DNA of 64,000 nt from CAYMUL01 sp964393605. Lineage in GTDB: Bacteria; Bacteroidota; Ignavibacteria; Ignavibacteriales; Ignavibacteriaceae. Below, in pieces: positions 43,271 to 52,116 of this stretch. Within the stretch, counting starts at the first letter, position 1. Each line of letters opens with the position of its first letter. Both the position numbers and the translations under genes were made by a program. The DNA is taken from positions 1-64,000 of the forward strand of contig CAYMUL010000017.1 of the NCBI GenBank assembly GCA_964393605.1. The letters run 5' to 3'. The notes under the pieces are model-generated. The model was not told the origin of the DNA and did no database searches. It saw nothing but the letters and a program-made list of their open reading frames with translations.

Positions 43271-44539
43271 TTGCCGATAAAACGCGCACATCTATTTTTT
43301 TTCTTTTTATACTCGTTCAATTTTTTTCTTTTCCCACAAGAAAAAATATTGATCTTCATGGATCAAAATCAAACCGACCATCTTAAAGCATACGGCGTAG
43401 CTTATAAGTCGCTGGAACTTGGTGCTAAGGCAGATTGGTTGTTGAATTATCGCGGCGGTTCTTTTATGATTGATTACTCCGAACAAGTTGCGCGCATGTG
43501 CAGAATTGAAGGCGTCTCTTTTAGTTCTTTGTCGATAGGGGAAGCAACATCAATATATTCTTTGGTTCAAAGCGAGGATGAAAATATGGAAGTTGTCCGA
43601 TTAGAAACTCCGCCGAAGATTGCAGTCTATGTTCCTCCGGGATTTCAACCTTGGGATGATGCCGTAACACTCGCGCTCGAATATGCTGCCATTCCCTATG
43701 TTAAAATTTGGAATGAAGAAATTCTTTCCGGCGATCTTTCAAAATATGATTGGCTTCATCTTCATCATGAAGATTTTACGGGACAGTATGGAAAATTTTA
43801 CGCAAGTTTTTCAAATGCACCGTGGTACATAGATCAACAAATAAGATATGAAGCCGATGCAAAGAAACTCGGTTATAGAAAAGTTTCTGAAATGATGCGA
43901 GCCGTTTCAATTACAATTAAAGAATTTGTCGGCAACGGCGGGTTTCTTTTTGCGATGTGCAGCGCAACTGATTCTTACGACATCGCTTTGAGCGCAACGA
44001 ATGTTGATATTTGCGAAAAAATGTTTGACGGCGATGCGATGGATGCGAATGCTCAATCAAAATTAAATTTCGAACAAACTCTCGCATTCGAAAATTTTAC
44101 GATTGAAACTAATCCTTACGTATATGAATACAGTAATATCGATATTCAGCCAGCAGAAATTCTTGATATGCAAAATGATTATTTCACTCTTTTTGATTTT
44201 TCCGCGAAGTATGATCCTGTGCCAACAATGCTGACACAATCGCACGTAAATGTAATACGCGGATTTATGGGGCAGACAACAATGTTTAGAAGAAATTTAA
44301 TAAAGCCATCGGTTATTCATCTTGCTGAAAGAAGAGGAACCGATCAAATAAAATATTTGCACGGAAATTTTGGCAGAGGCACATTCACTTTTTACGGCGG
44401 ACATGATCCGGAAGATTATCAACACGCGGTTGGCGATCCGCCAACGGATTTGACCTTACATAAAAATTCGCCCGGCTACAGATTAATACTGAATAATATT
44501 CTATTTCCTGCTGCGAAAAAGAAAAAACAAAAAACTTAA
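43271..44539 (+). CDS. Exported glutamine-amidotransferase-like protein (often labelled asparagine synthetase B)
   Basis: 422 residues with start TTG at 43271, which gives a signal peptide (RAHLFFFFLYSFNFFLFPQ); the first internal ATG at 43358 would remove it. Core phrases: QTDHLKAYGVAYKSLELGA, WLLNYRGGSFMIDY, IAVYVPPGFQPWDDAVTLAL and GGFLFAMCSATDSYD. This is a Bacteroidota/Rhodothermota family usually named asparagine synthetase B, but the N-terminal amidohydrolase Cys and the ATP-pyrophosphatase loop of AsnB are not present, so that name is doubtful. A class-I amidotransferase-like fold is plausible. The true reaction is unknown. It is last in the TPR-clpX operon. Confidence 0.72.
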   Translation: MPIKRAHLFFFFLYSFNFFLFPQEKILIFMDQNQTDHLKAYGVAYKSLELGAKADWLLNYRGGSFMIDYSEQVARMCRIEGVSFSSLSIGEATSIYSLVQSEDENMEVVRLETPPKIAVYVPPGFQPWDDAVTLALEYAAIPYVKIWNEEILSGDLSKYDWLHLHHEDFTGQYGKFYASFSNAPWYIDQQIRYEADAKKLGYRKVSEMMRAVSITIKEFVGNGGFLFAMCSATDSYDIALSATNVDICEKMFDGDAMDANAQSKLNFEQTLAFENFTIETNPYVYEYSNIDIQPAEILDMQNDYFTLFDFSAKYDPVPTMLTQSHVNVIRGFMGQTTMFRRNLIKPSVIHLAERRGTDQIKYLHGNFGRGTFTFYGGHDPEDYQHAVGDPPTDLTLHKNSPGYRLILNNILFPAAKKKKQKT

Positions 44540-44576
44540 AGTTTTCTGCTAAATAAATTTTAATTAAAATAATTGA

Positions 44577-44828
44577 TTATTTTTTTTCGCGGGCGATATT
44601 GACGGTAAGCGTTCTACCGTTAAAATCTTTTCCGTTCATGCCTGAAATTGCGGCATTGGCTTCTTCTTCGGTGTTCATTTCAACAAATCCGAAACCTTTC
44701 GAACGTTTTGTTTTGCTATCGTGAATGATGTTCACGGAAACAACATTTCCATATTGTGAAAAAGCAGTCTTCAAGGATTCTTCTTCAACACTCCATGGTA
44801 AACTGCCAACAAATAATTTGGATGACAC
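44577..44828 (-). CDS. Small RRM RNA-binding protein
   Basis: 83 residues, one RNA-recognition motif: RNP2 LFVGSLPW near the N-terminus and RNP1 KGFGFVEM in the middle. Glycine-poor C-terminus ending in NIAREKK. Such single-RRM proteins are common in Cyanobacteria and Bacteroidota and often respond to cold or act as RNA chaperones; no cold-shock leader was seen here. It is convergent with the gene on its left, 37 bp away. Confidence 0.92.
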   Translation of the reverse strand: MSSKLFVGSLPWSVEEESLKTAFSQYGNVVSVNIIHDSKTKRSKGFGFVEMNTEEEANAAISGMNGKDFNGRTLTVNIAREKK

Positions 44829-45042
44829 TATGACCTCTGTCTATGATTAACTAAGTTTTCGGTAATAAAATTAACCCTTGCGCTATTTATATCAAAGAAA
44901 ATAATTGAACGTCGGTTTAAGTTTTAATATTAAAGCCAGCGGCGTTTGGGAAAAATTATTTATTAATCGACTCCACAAAAGCAGAAACTTCTGATTTCCC
45001 ATTAAAAAAAACTTCTTCAATATCATTTTGATTTAAATCCTT

Positions 45043-45822
45043 TTACCACATCTTCACAACCGGTTCGCCGGCGTTGAGTTTGATTAATGTTTTGTCGTAA
45101 TAAACTTTTTCCAAAAATAAACCGGAAGGAGGTGCTGTGTATTCAGCCGGAAAATTATTTTTTGTGTTCAATGCTTCCGCAATTTTATCTAATGAAAAAC
45201 TTCCTCTTCCGACTCCGACAATCGTGCCGACCATTCTTCTCACCATCTTATGCAAAAAATGTGAAGCAATTATTCTGAATAAAATTATATCGTCAAACTC
45301 TTTAACCGACAAATGATTGACAAGCACTTTAGTTGAATCTTTTATATCGGGTTCTTCGCAGAAGGAAGCAAAGTCATGCATACCGACAAAAAGGGAAGCG
45401 GCTTTTTCCATCACGGGAACATCGAGCGGATCTTTTATCCACCAAACAAAATTTTTCATGAATGCAGTACGTCTCTTAGCAATTTGAAAAATATAGCTTC
45501 GCGCAACGGCACTATGGCGCGCATGAAAATTATCGTTCACTTTTTCTATTTTTAAAATGTTTATATCAGACGGAAGATTATCATTTACCCAATGTTGAAT
45601 TTTTTCAGGGTTAAAAGCAGTCCCGATTTTCAAATTTGCAATTTGTTCGAGCGCGTGCACACCCGCGTCAGTTCTCCCCGAACCGATGAGTTCAAATTTT
45701 TGTTGTTTCAAAACTTTGTCAATTGCTTCTTCAACAAATCCTTGCACCGTGCGTAAATTTTTTTGTTTTTGCCAGCCGCGGTAACGTGTGCCCTCGTATT
45801 CTATTGTGAGTTTATAATTCAT
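45043..45822 (-). CDS. truA: tRNA pseudouridine(38-40) synthase
   Basis: 259 residues with the family start YKLTIEYEGTRYRGWQKQ and the catalytic Asp in GSGRTDAGVHA; further VGMHDFASFC and HKMVRRMVGTIVGVGRG. The enzyme makes pseudouridine in the anticodon arm of tRNAs. Its ATG shares one base with the queD stop (TAATG), so it is the third gene of a queE-queD-truA operon devoted to tRNA modification. Confidence 0.96.
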   Translation of the reverse strand: MNYKLTIEYEGTRYRGWQKQKNLRTVQGFVEEAIDKVLKQQKFELIGSGRTDAGVHALEQIANLKIGTAFNPEKIQHWVNDNLPSDINILKIEKVNDNFHARHSAVARSYIFQIAKRRTAFMKNFVWWIKDPLDVPVMEKAASLFVGMHDFASFCEEPDIKDSTKVLVNHLSVKEFDDIILFRIIASHFLHKMVRRMVGTIVGVGRGSFSLDKIAEALNTKNNFPAEYTAPPSGLFLEKVYYDKTLIKLNAGEPVVKMW

Positions 45823-46238
45823 TAAGTCAACTCTGCACTAACTTCGGCGTAATCGTCGGGCGTTTCAAAAATGCGCACGCGAATTTTATTCGAATATTTT
45901 TTTAGTTCACTCACCTTCAGTTTTTCGAGCAGATAGATTGAAATATTTTCTGCAGTTGAATGAAAATCTACAACAACTTTTTTTGAATTCAACTTCGTTA
46001 AAAAATTAAGAACTTCTTCATCGTTCTTGTTCACCATAAAAGCGTGGTCTAATTCGTCTATAATTGGATTAACAATTTTCTTCAAGTCGTAGTAATCGAT
46101 TAACATTCCGTTCGCATCAAGTTCACCATCAATTTCGAGCAGCATTTTGTAAGAATGCCCGTGAAGGTTGACGCATTTTCCGTTGTGAAAAGGAAGCCGG
46201 TGCCCCATTTCCCATCTAAATTCTTTTGCTATTTTCAT
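45822..46238 (-). CDS. queD: 6-carboxy-tetrahydropterin synthase QueD
   Basis: 138 residues of the PTPS family. Zinc-binding His are in GHRLPFHNGKCVNLHGHSYK, and the catalytic Cys is in GKCVNLHGH, the arrangement used to tell QueD-type enzymes. DYYDLKKIVNPIIDELDHAF supplies further active-site residues. It converts dihydroneopterin triphosphate to 6-carboxytetrahydropterin in queuosine synthesis. Overlaps both neighbours by one base. Confidence 0.93.
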   Translation of the reverse strand: MKIAKEFRWEMGHRLPFHNGKCVNLHGHSYKMLLEIDGELDANGMLIDYYDLKKIVNPIIDELDHAFMVNKNDEEVLNFLTKLNSKKVVVDFHSTAENISIYLLEKLKVSELKKYSNKIRVRIFETPDDYAEVSAELT

Positions 46239-46876
46239 TAAACTCCTCTTGTTTCAGGATGCCATATAAATTTATGTAATTGCAATTGAAATCGAACCGG
46301 AAGTCTGTCTTCTAAAATCCAATTAACGAGTTGTTCGTATTCAATCTTTTCGAAAACGGGGGAAAAAAGAACCGAACATTTTTTTTCAAGCCGGTATCGT
46401 TCTAAAATTTCTTTTGACCAAACGTAATCTTCCCTGTTCCCGATAGCGAATTTAACTTCGTCTTCTTTTTTTAAGAGAGAAATATTTTCGTAAAGATTTT
46501 TTTTCATCATGCCGCTTGAAGGACATTTTAAATCCATAATCACCTTCACACGCTTGTCAATATTGGCGATCGGAAGACTTCCTCCGGTTTCAACCATAAC
46601 GGAAAAACCGATTTCGCAAAGTTGTCTCATCAATTCAAATGATTCATCTTGCATCAACGGCTCGCCACCGGTGAGTTCAACCAAAGTACATTCATATTTT
46701 TTGACTTCATCGATGATTTGCGAAAGTGATTTTTCTTCTCCCTCGTAAAATGCGTATTCGGTATCGCAATAAGTGCAGCGCAAGTTGCAATAAGTAAGAC
46801 GGACAAACACGCACGGCAATCCGGCGGCGGTTCCTTCGCCCTGTATCGAATAAAATATTTCGTTGACTTTAAGCAT
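46238..46876 (-). CDS. queE: 7-carboxy-7-deazaguanine synthase QueE
   Basis: 212-residue radical SAM enzyme of queuosine synthesis: IQGEGTAAGLPCVFVRLTYC, then the cluster motif CNLRCTYC and LVELTGGEPLMQ. It acts on the QueD product to give the 7-deazaguanine core. The start has the family form MLKVNEIFYSIQGEG. First gene of the operon; queC and queF are not in the window. Confidence 0.94.
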   Translation of the reverse strand: MLKVNEIFYSIQGEGTAAGLPCVFVRLTYCNLRCTYCDTEYAFYEGEEKSLSQIIDEVKKYECTLVELTGGEPLMQDESFELMRQLCEIGFSVMVETGGSLPIANIDKRVKVIMDLKCPSSGMMKKNLYENISLLKKEDEVKFAIGNREDYVWSKEILERYRLEKKCSVLFSPVFEKIEYEQLVNWILEDRLPVRFQLQLHKFIWHPETRGV

Positions 46877-47078
46877 ATCGTTTCAAATTTGCGGCGCTAA
46901 TTTAATCATTTAATTCTGATTTAGCTGGAAATGTTTAAATGTTAAAACCGGATAATTCAGTGCTGAAATAAAAATATGGATAGTGCAATAAACTAATAAC
47001 AAACTGACCGGCGAGTCATTATTGCATTGGAATTATATTTGTTCTTCGTTACGTTTGTGCAAACAATACAAAAAATTT

Positions 47079-47903
47079 ATGAACACATTCATCGATTTAG
47101 CAAATCTTTTCCTTCCGATGCTCTATTCAATTTCGTTCGGAATTTATTTTTACGATTTCATCAAGCCGACGCGAAGAATTTATAACGCAAAGCGAGCCGC
47201 ACTTTTTCTCACGACGCTCTTCCATCTTTTTTATCTTTTGTTGAGAACCTTTGCATTCAATCATCCGCCGATTACAAATGTTTTCGAAATTTTCACCGTG
47301 CTTGCATTTGCCGTTTCATTTTCATATTTCATTTTGGAATTAGTTACCGACATTCGCGGAACCGGTTTGTTCATCCTCGTTTTCTCTTTCATATTTCAAA
47401 TTATTTCTTCAATATTTATTGAAGATTTGATCGAAGTAAAAGAAGTTCTTCGCAGCAATTTACTTGGCATTCACGTGCTTCACGCTCTACTCGGTTATGC
47501 GGGAATTACAATTTCCGCTGTGTACGGTTTTCTCTATTTAGTTCTTTACAAAGATTTGAAGAACAACATTTACGGTTTGATATTTCAGCGATTGCCGAAT
47601 TTGGAAATTCTCGAGAAGATGAGTTTTTATTCCGCAGTCATCGGCTTTATCACGCTTTCGATCGCAATATTAATCGGGTTCGTTTGGTTGCCGGTCGCAT
47701 TTCCAAATTTTTCATATTTCGATCCGAAACTTGTTGCATCAATAATAGTTTGGTTGATGTACGGCGCCGGAATTTTATTTAAGTTCACAGGTAAGTGGCG
47801 CGGGAAAAAAGTTGTTACTCTCTCGGTTGTCGGATTTTTGCTTGCAATATCATCGACGATAATTACAAATTTCATAGCAAAAAGTTTTCACTCGTTTTAT
47901 TGA
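47079..47903 (+). CDS. CcsA/HemX-like membrane protein
   Basis: About 274 residues from the ATG at 47079, which begins the first membrane segment; an upstream in-frame start at 47022 would add a basic stretch with little support. Eight or so membrane helices, including LLYLLLRTFAFNHPPITNVF-like and HVLHALLGYAGITISAVYGF, with conserved His as in the CcsA/ResC/HemX cytochrome-assembly family. Position right before hemA (4-bp gap) matches HemX of Bacillus, which limits GluTR levels; assembly of c-type cytochromes is the alternative. Given the operon, the HemX role is favoured. Confidence 0.8.
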   Translation: MNTFIDLANLFLPMLYSISFGIYFYDFIKPTRRIYNAKRAALFLTTLFHLFYLLLRTFAFNHPPITNVFEIFTVLAFAVSFSYFILELVTDIRGTGLFILVFSFIFQIISSIFIEDLIEVKEVLRSNLLGIHVLHALLGYAGITISAVYGFLYLVLYKDLKNNIYGLIFQRLPNLEILEKMSFYSAVIGFITLSIAILIGFVWLPVAFPNFSYFDPKLVASIIVWLMYGAGILFKFTGKWRGKKVVTLSVVGFLLAISSTIITNFIAKSFHSFY

Positions 47904-47907
47904 TGCC

Positions 47908-49194
47908 ATGAATCTTGTTGCAATATCAGTCAATCATCGAACCGCGCCGGTTGGGCTTCGCGAAGCCGTGCATCTTAATCCGGAAGAGATAAAAAAATAT
48001 CTCGACGACTTAAAACATCTCTACTTTAAAGAAGGATTTATTCTTTCTACTTGCAATCGAACAGAAATCTTTGGACTCTCCAATGATTATTTTCCTTCCT
48101 ATACAGAACTTGAAAAATTTCTTTTAGACAGAAAAAAAATTGCGGGGCTTACCGATGAAAATTTTCAAAAATATTTTTCTTGCAGTGCAGTCAATCATCT
48201 TTTCAATATTGTTGCGGGAATTGATTCGCAAATAACAGGGGACAATCAAATATTCGGACAGACGAAAGAGAGTTTTCAAATAGCGGAAGAAAAAGGGGTC
48301 GCCGGTTTTTTACTGAAACGACTTTTCGATGCGGCAATTCACGTCGGCAAAAGAGTTAAAAGTGAAACCGAAATATCAGACGGCGCGAGCAACGTAAGTT
48401 ATGCTGCAATTCAAATCGTCGGAAAGATTTTTGCTTCGCTTCAAAAAAAATCTGCGTTGATAATCGGCGCAGGGGAAACAGCAGAATTAGCCGCTAAACA
48501 TCTGCATGATAAAGGGATCGGTAAAATTGCAATTACAAACAGAACAATTGAAAAAGCCGAAATGCTTGCTGCAAAACTTCACGGAAGAATTATTCATTTT
48601 GATCAGTTTAAAGAATTTTTACATGAGTTCGATATAATAATTAGTGCAACATCATCCGAACAACCGATAGTTGCGTACGAAGAAATTGCTTCGGTGATGA
48701 AGAAAAGAAATTATGAAACGACGGCAATTATGGATCTTGCAGTTCCGCGCGATGTTGATCCGAAAGTGAAATCGATTGAAAATATTTTTTATCACGATGT
48801 CGATTCTCTCAGCAAAATTGTTGAACAAAGCTTGAGCAAAAGAAAAGGAGAGATTCCGAAAGTTCAGACAATCATTCAAGAAGAACTTATAAATTTTTAC
48901 AATTGGTACAATTCGCTCGAAGTTGCGCCGACAATAAAATCTTTACGCGATCATTTTGAAGAGATTCGAAGTGACGAAGTTGGAAAAATGATCAACAAAT
49001 TTTCTGATGCTGATAAAGAAAAGATTGATATGATTACTAAAAAAATAATCAACAAAATTTTACACCAGCCGACTGTTGAATTGAGAAAAGCAAGTAGCGG
49101 AACAACCGCATCAATTGAGGCGACAAGCAAGATTGCATTGATTCGAGAGATATTCGGAATCGACAACAAAAACAATGACGGAAAAGATGAATGA
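47908..49194 (+). CDS. hemA: Glutamyl-tRNA reductase
   Basis: 428 residues: AISVNHRTAPVGLREAV, the catalytic Cys in LSTCNRTEIF, NQIFGQTKESFQIAEE, the NADPH loop ALIIGAGETAELAAKHL, and a C-terminal dimer domain. It makes glutamate-1-semialdehyde from glutamyl-tRNA, the first committed step of C5-pathway heme synthesis. Length is normal. Its stop overlaps the start of hemC by 4 bp (ATGA). hemL and hemB are not in the window. Confidence 0.96.
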   Translation: MNLVAISVNHRTAPVGLREAVHLNPEEIKKYLDDLKHLYFKEGFILSTCNRTEIFGLSNDYFPSYTELEKFLLDRKKIAGLTDENFQKYFSCSAVNHLFNIVAGIDSQITGDNQIFGQTKESFQIAEEKGVAGFLLKRLFDAAIHVGKRVKSETEISDGASNVSYAAIQIVGKIFASLQKKSALIIGAGETAELAAKHLHDKGIGKIAITNRTIEKAEMLAAKLHGRIIHFDQFKEFLHEFDIIISATSSEQPIVAYEEIASVMKKRNYETTAIMDLAVPRDVDPKVKSIENIFYHDVDSLSKIVEQSLSKRKGEIPKVQTIIQEELINFYNWYNSLEVAPTIKSLRDHFEEIRSDEVGKMINKFSDADKEKIDMITKKIINKILHQPTVELRKASSGTTASIEATSKIALIREIFGIDNKNNDGKDE

Positions 49195-50126
49195 ATAAAA
49201 TTATAATCGGTTCGCGCGGAAGCGAGCTCGCTTTATGGCAGGCAAATTTTGTAAAAAGAGAAATTCAAAAAAGAAATAAGAATATCTCCATTGAAATAAA
49301 AATCATTCATACAAAAGGAGATAAAATTCTCGATGTAGCTTTATCCAAAATTGGAGATAAAGGATTGTTCACAAAAGAACTTGAACGTGCATTGCTGGAT
49401 AACGAAATTGATCTTGCGGTTCATAGTTTAAAAGATTTACAAACAAAAATTCCCGACGGATTAAAACTTTCCGCAGTTACAAAACGTCATGCAGTTGAAG
49501 ATGTTTTAATCGCGCGAAAAAAAGGAATGACAATTTTATCTCTGCGAGAAAATGCAATTGTTGCAACGGGTTCTTTGAGAAGGAGAACTCAGCTCTTGCA
49601 TTTGCGTCCCGATATTAAAGTGGTTGAACTTCGCGGCAATGTTCCCGGACGAATTAAAAAATTTTTAGAATCCGAATGGGATGCAATTATACTTGCCCGC
49701 GCCGGAGTTGAAAGATTGAACTTGAAAAAATATATTTCGACAATCATTCCCGTTGAACAAATTCTTCCTGCAGTCGGACAGGGTGCGCTCGGAATTGAAA
49801 TTAACGAAAACAATTTTGAGTTGCATGAAATTTTACAATCAATTCACCACGAAGAAACGTATCGCGCAGTTTATGCCGAGCGAGAATTTTTACACACGCT
49901 CGAAGGGGGTTGTCAGGTTCCGATTGGCGCGTTCGGAAGAGCAAAACAAAACGGTTTCTATTTTGATGCAATTGTCGGAAGCATTAACGGTGAAATAACT
50001 TTTAGAAGGCATGTTCGCGTTAAAAATAATGATTATAAAACAATCGGTGGTAAAGTTGCTAAAGAGATGCTCAAAGCCGGCGCCGATAAAATATTAAATG
50101 AAATATATAACGTGAGGATAAAATGA
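49191..50126 (+). CDS. hemC: Porphobilinogen deaminase (hydroxymethylbilane synthase)
   Basis: 311 residues: IIGSRGSELALWQA, DKGLFTKELERALLDNEIDL, AVHSLKDLQT, GSLRRRTQL, and the dipyrromethane cofactor Cys in EGGCQVPIGAFG. It builds hydroxymethylbilane from four porphobilinogens. Overlaps hemA before and the lipoprotein gene after by 4 bp each, so tight translational coupling holds through this part of the operon. Confidence 0.96.
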   Translation: MNKIIIGSRGSELALWQANFVKREIQKRNKNISIEIKIIHTKGDKILDVALSKIGDKGLFTKELERALLDNEIDLAVHSLKDLQTKIPDGLKLSAVTKRHAVEDVLIARKKGMTILSLRENAIVATGSLRRRTQLLHLRPDIKVVELRGNVPGRIKKFLESEWDAIILARAGVERLNLKKYISTIIPVEQILPAVGQGALGIEINENNFELHEILQSIHHEETYRAVYAEREFLHTLEGGCQVPIGAFGRAKQNGFYFDAIVGSINGEITFRRHVRVKNNDYKTIGGKVAKEMLKAGADKILNEIYNVRIK

Positions 50127-50710
50127 AATCTATTCAATTAATATTAGCCGTTGGTTTTCTCCTTTATTTATGCGGGTGCAGTTGCGATTGTGATAAGGAA
50201 GAATTAGTACACAGAAAATATGTAATTGCCGGAAACGAATTTATTATTTCCAAAATCGGTAAAGAAAAATTTGAAAAATATCTAAGTTTTGAGCCGGAGA
50301 AATCTTCGCGCATCGAAAATTATTTCGAGATGCACTACCGGTTTATTCATCCCGAAAAAGAATTTATTAATGAAGAAATTATTTTTTATTTAGATACACT
50401 CGGCAACGTCAACTTTGAAAGGGATGTTATCGGTGTGCCCGATTGCATCAACAATTCTCAACTTTGTGAATTCGAAATTGACGAAGATGGAGCGAAATCA
50501 ATCGCACGCCAAAACAATTTTGAAGAAGGAATAAAACCCTGGCTCGTTTCATTTAGATGGAATGAAAAATTAAAAAAATACGTCTGGCACATTCTATCAA
50601 CATTGAAAGAGGGGCAAGGTTCGCAAGGAATGATTGGCAACGGAAAAGAAATGATAATTGATCCATTGAACGGCGAAGTCCTTCAACTCAATGAGTGGAA
50701 CATTCGATGA
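50123..50710 (+). CDS. Unknown lipoprotein inside the heme operon
   Basis: 195 residues. The lipobox is LLYLCGC after a short signal, followed by a cysteine-rich start (SCDCDKEE). The rest is charged and beta-rich, with a C-terminal GNGKEMIIDPLNGEVLQLNE that recalls the end of PepSY-like domains. No family was recognised. Its ATGA overlaps with hemC in front and with the TetR-HemD gene behind show it is an integral operon member, so a role in heme or cytochrome handling outside the cytoplasm is possible but unproven. Confidence 0.7.
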   Translation: MKSIQLILAVGFLLYLCGCSCDCDKEELVHRKYVIAGNEFIISKIGKEKFEKYLSFEPEKSSRIENYFEMHYRFIHPEKEFINEEIIFYLDTLGNVNFERDVIGVPDCINNSQLCEFEIDEDGAKSIARQNNFEEGIKPWLVSFRWNEKLKKYVWHILSTLKEGQGSQGMIGNGKEMIIDPLNGEVLQLNEWNIR

Positions 50711-52116
50711 AAAAATTGAGAACGCGAACTCAATTAAAAAAATCGGATAAGCGCGAACAGATTCTCGAATCTGCTTCGAAACTCTTTGCGCAAAAAAATT
50801 ATCACGAAGTAATGATGGAAGACGTCTCAAAAGAAATTTCCATTGCGAAAGGAACACTTTATCTTTATTTCAAATCGAAAGAAGAATTATATTTTTCAAT
50901 TGTGGAAAATCGGTTGCAACGATTAATTGCTTCACTGAACGAGACGGTTCATGCCTCTTCAAATGCTGTGGATGCTCTTCATAGTTTTGTGCAGCACGTT
51001 TTTATGTTTATGTGTAAGTATCAAACTTTTTTTCAGGTTTATTGGTACCAAAATATAAAACCGAAAAACTCTGTTTGCGATGCGATAACAAGACTTGAAC
51101 GAAAATTAAAAAAGATTGCTTACGAAATAGTTGAAGACGGAAAGAAGGAGAATATCTTTAAAGAAATTGAAACTGAACTTGCCGCCGACATTGTTTTGAA
51201 CTCGATATTTACAGGGGTTGAACGACTCATGCACAAACGAATCTCGAACGAAATGAAATTAGCTCAGGTGAATAAACTTTACGATTTTATTCTCGGTGGG
51301 TTGTTTTCGGGATTTGTAAAGCAATTTTCTCAACCGCTTCATAATGTTTCGATTGCATTGACGCGCAGTGTGGAAGAACATAAAGAGTCTGCAAAAATTC
51401 TTGAAGCATTCGGCGCGCGTGTTATTTCTTTCCCGACAATTGCATTTAAAGAATCATCAAAAATTTCCGTACTTGAAAAATATATTTCAAGTAAAGAAAA
51501 AATAGATTATCTCATCATTACATCAGTTACCGCGGTCAAATATTTTAACGGAATGATTCGTCGGAATGCCGCGGAAGATTTTTATGAACGTATTAAAATA
51601 ATTTCAATCGGTAACAAAACAACTTCATACTGTGAGTCACTCGGATTGAATGTTGTTTTCACTCCGAAAAAATTTTCGGCAAAAGATTTTGTTAATGAAC
51701 TTAAAATAAATTTACGTGAAAAAGTGTTTCTGCTTCCGCAATCTTCACTTGCAACGAGTGAGATCAGCAGCTATTTAACCAATAATAATGCGGTTGTTCA
51801 CGCCTTCGAGTTATATGAAACAACTTTACCGGAACAAAAATTATCGGAGAAAAATCTTCTGCAACTCGAAAAAGCAAACCCACAATGGATAATTTTTACA
51901 AGTCCTTCAACTTTCAATAATTTCATTGCAATTCTTGGAAAGAAAAAGGGGGATGAATATTTGAGCAAAATAAAAATTGCCGTAATCGGACCGACAACAA
52001 AAGCGGCGGTGGAATCGATGAATTACAATGTTGAGCTCACTCCAAAAGAATATACGATGGAAGGAATCACAAAAGAACTAATCACTTTTTACAACAAAGA
52101 GAGACAAATAAATTAA
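50707..52116 (+). CDS. TetR-type regulator fused to uroporphyrinogen-III synthase (HemD)
   Basis: 469 residues in one unbroken frame. Residues ~12-62 form a TetR helix-turn-helix (REQILESASKLFAQKNYHEV, then ISIAKGTLYLYFKSKEELYF); ~63-205 are helical like a TetR regulatory domain. From ~210 to the end the sequence follows HemD: VSIALTRSVEEHKESAKILE, FGARVISFPTIAF, YLIITSVTAVKYFNGM, IIFTSPSTFNNF, IAVIGPTTKAAVESM and LTPKEYTMEGI. HemD closes hydroxymethylbilane to uroporphyrinogen III, and no other hemD is in the operon, so the enzyme part is probably needed. The regulator part could tie operon expression to a pathway intermediate. The start at 50707 overlaps the preceding stop (ATGA); the ATG at 50695 is unneeded. 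Confidence 0.85.
   Translation: MKKLRTRTQLKKSDKREQILESASKLFAQKNYHEVMMEDVSKEISIAKGTLYLYFKSKEELYFSIVENRLQRLIASLNETVHASSNAVDALHSFVQHVFMFMCKYQTFFQVYWYQNIKPKNSVCDAITRLERKLKKIAYEIVEDGKKENIFKEIETELAADIVLNSIFTGVERLMHKRISNEMKLAQVNKLYDFILGGLFSGFVKQFSQPLHNVSIALTRSVEEHKESAKILEAFGARVISFPTIAFKESSKISVLEKYISSKEKIDYLIITSVTAVKYFNGMIRRNAAEDFYERIKIISIGNKTTSYCESLGLNVVFTPKKFSAKDFVNELKINLREKVFLLPQSSLATSEISSYLTNNNAVVHAFELYETTLPEQKLSEKNLLQLEKANPQWIIFTSPSTFNNFIAILGKKKGDEYLSKIKIAVIGPTTKAAVESMNYNVELTPKEYTMEGITKELITFYNKERQIN

Noticed and set aside
43271..44539. Naming the gene asnB
   Set aside because: The N-terminal Cys and ATP-pyrophosphatase loop of asparagine synthetase B are not seen, and the protein is exported.
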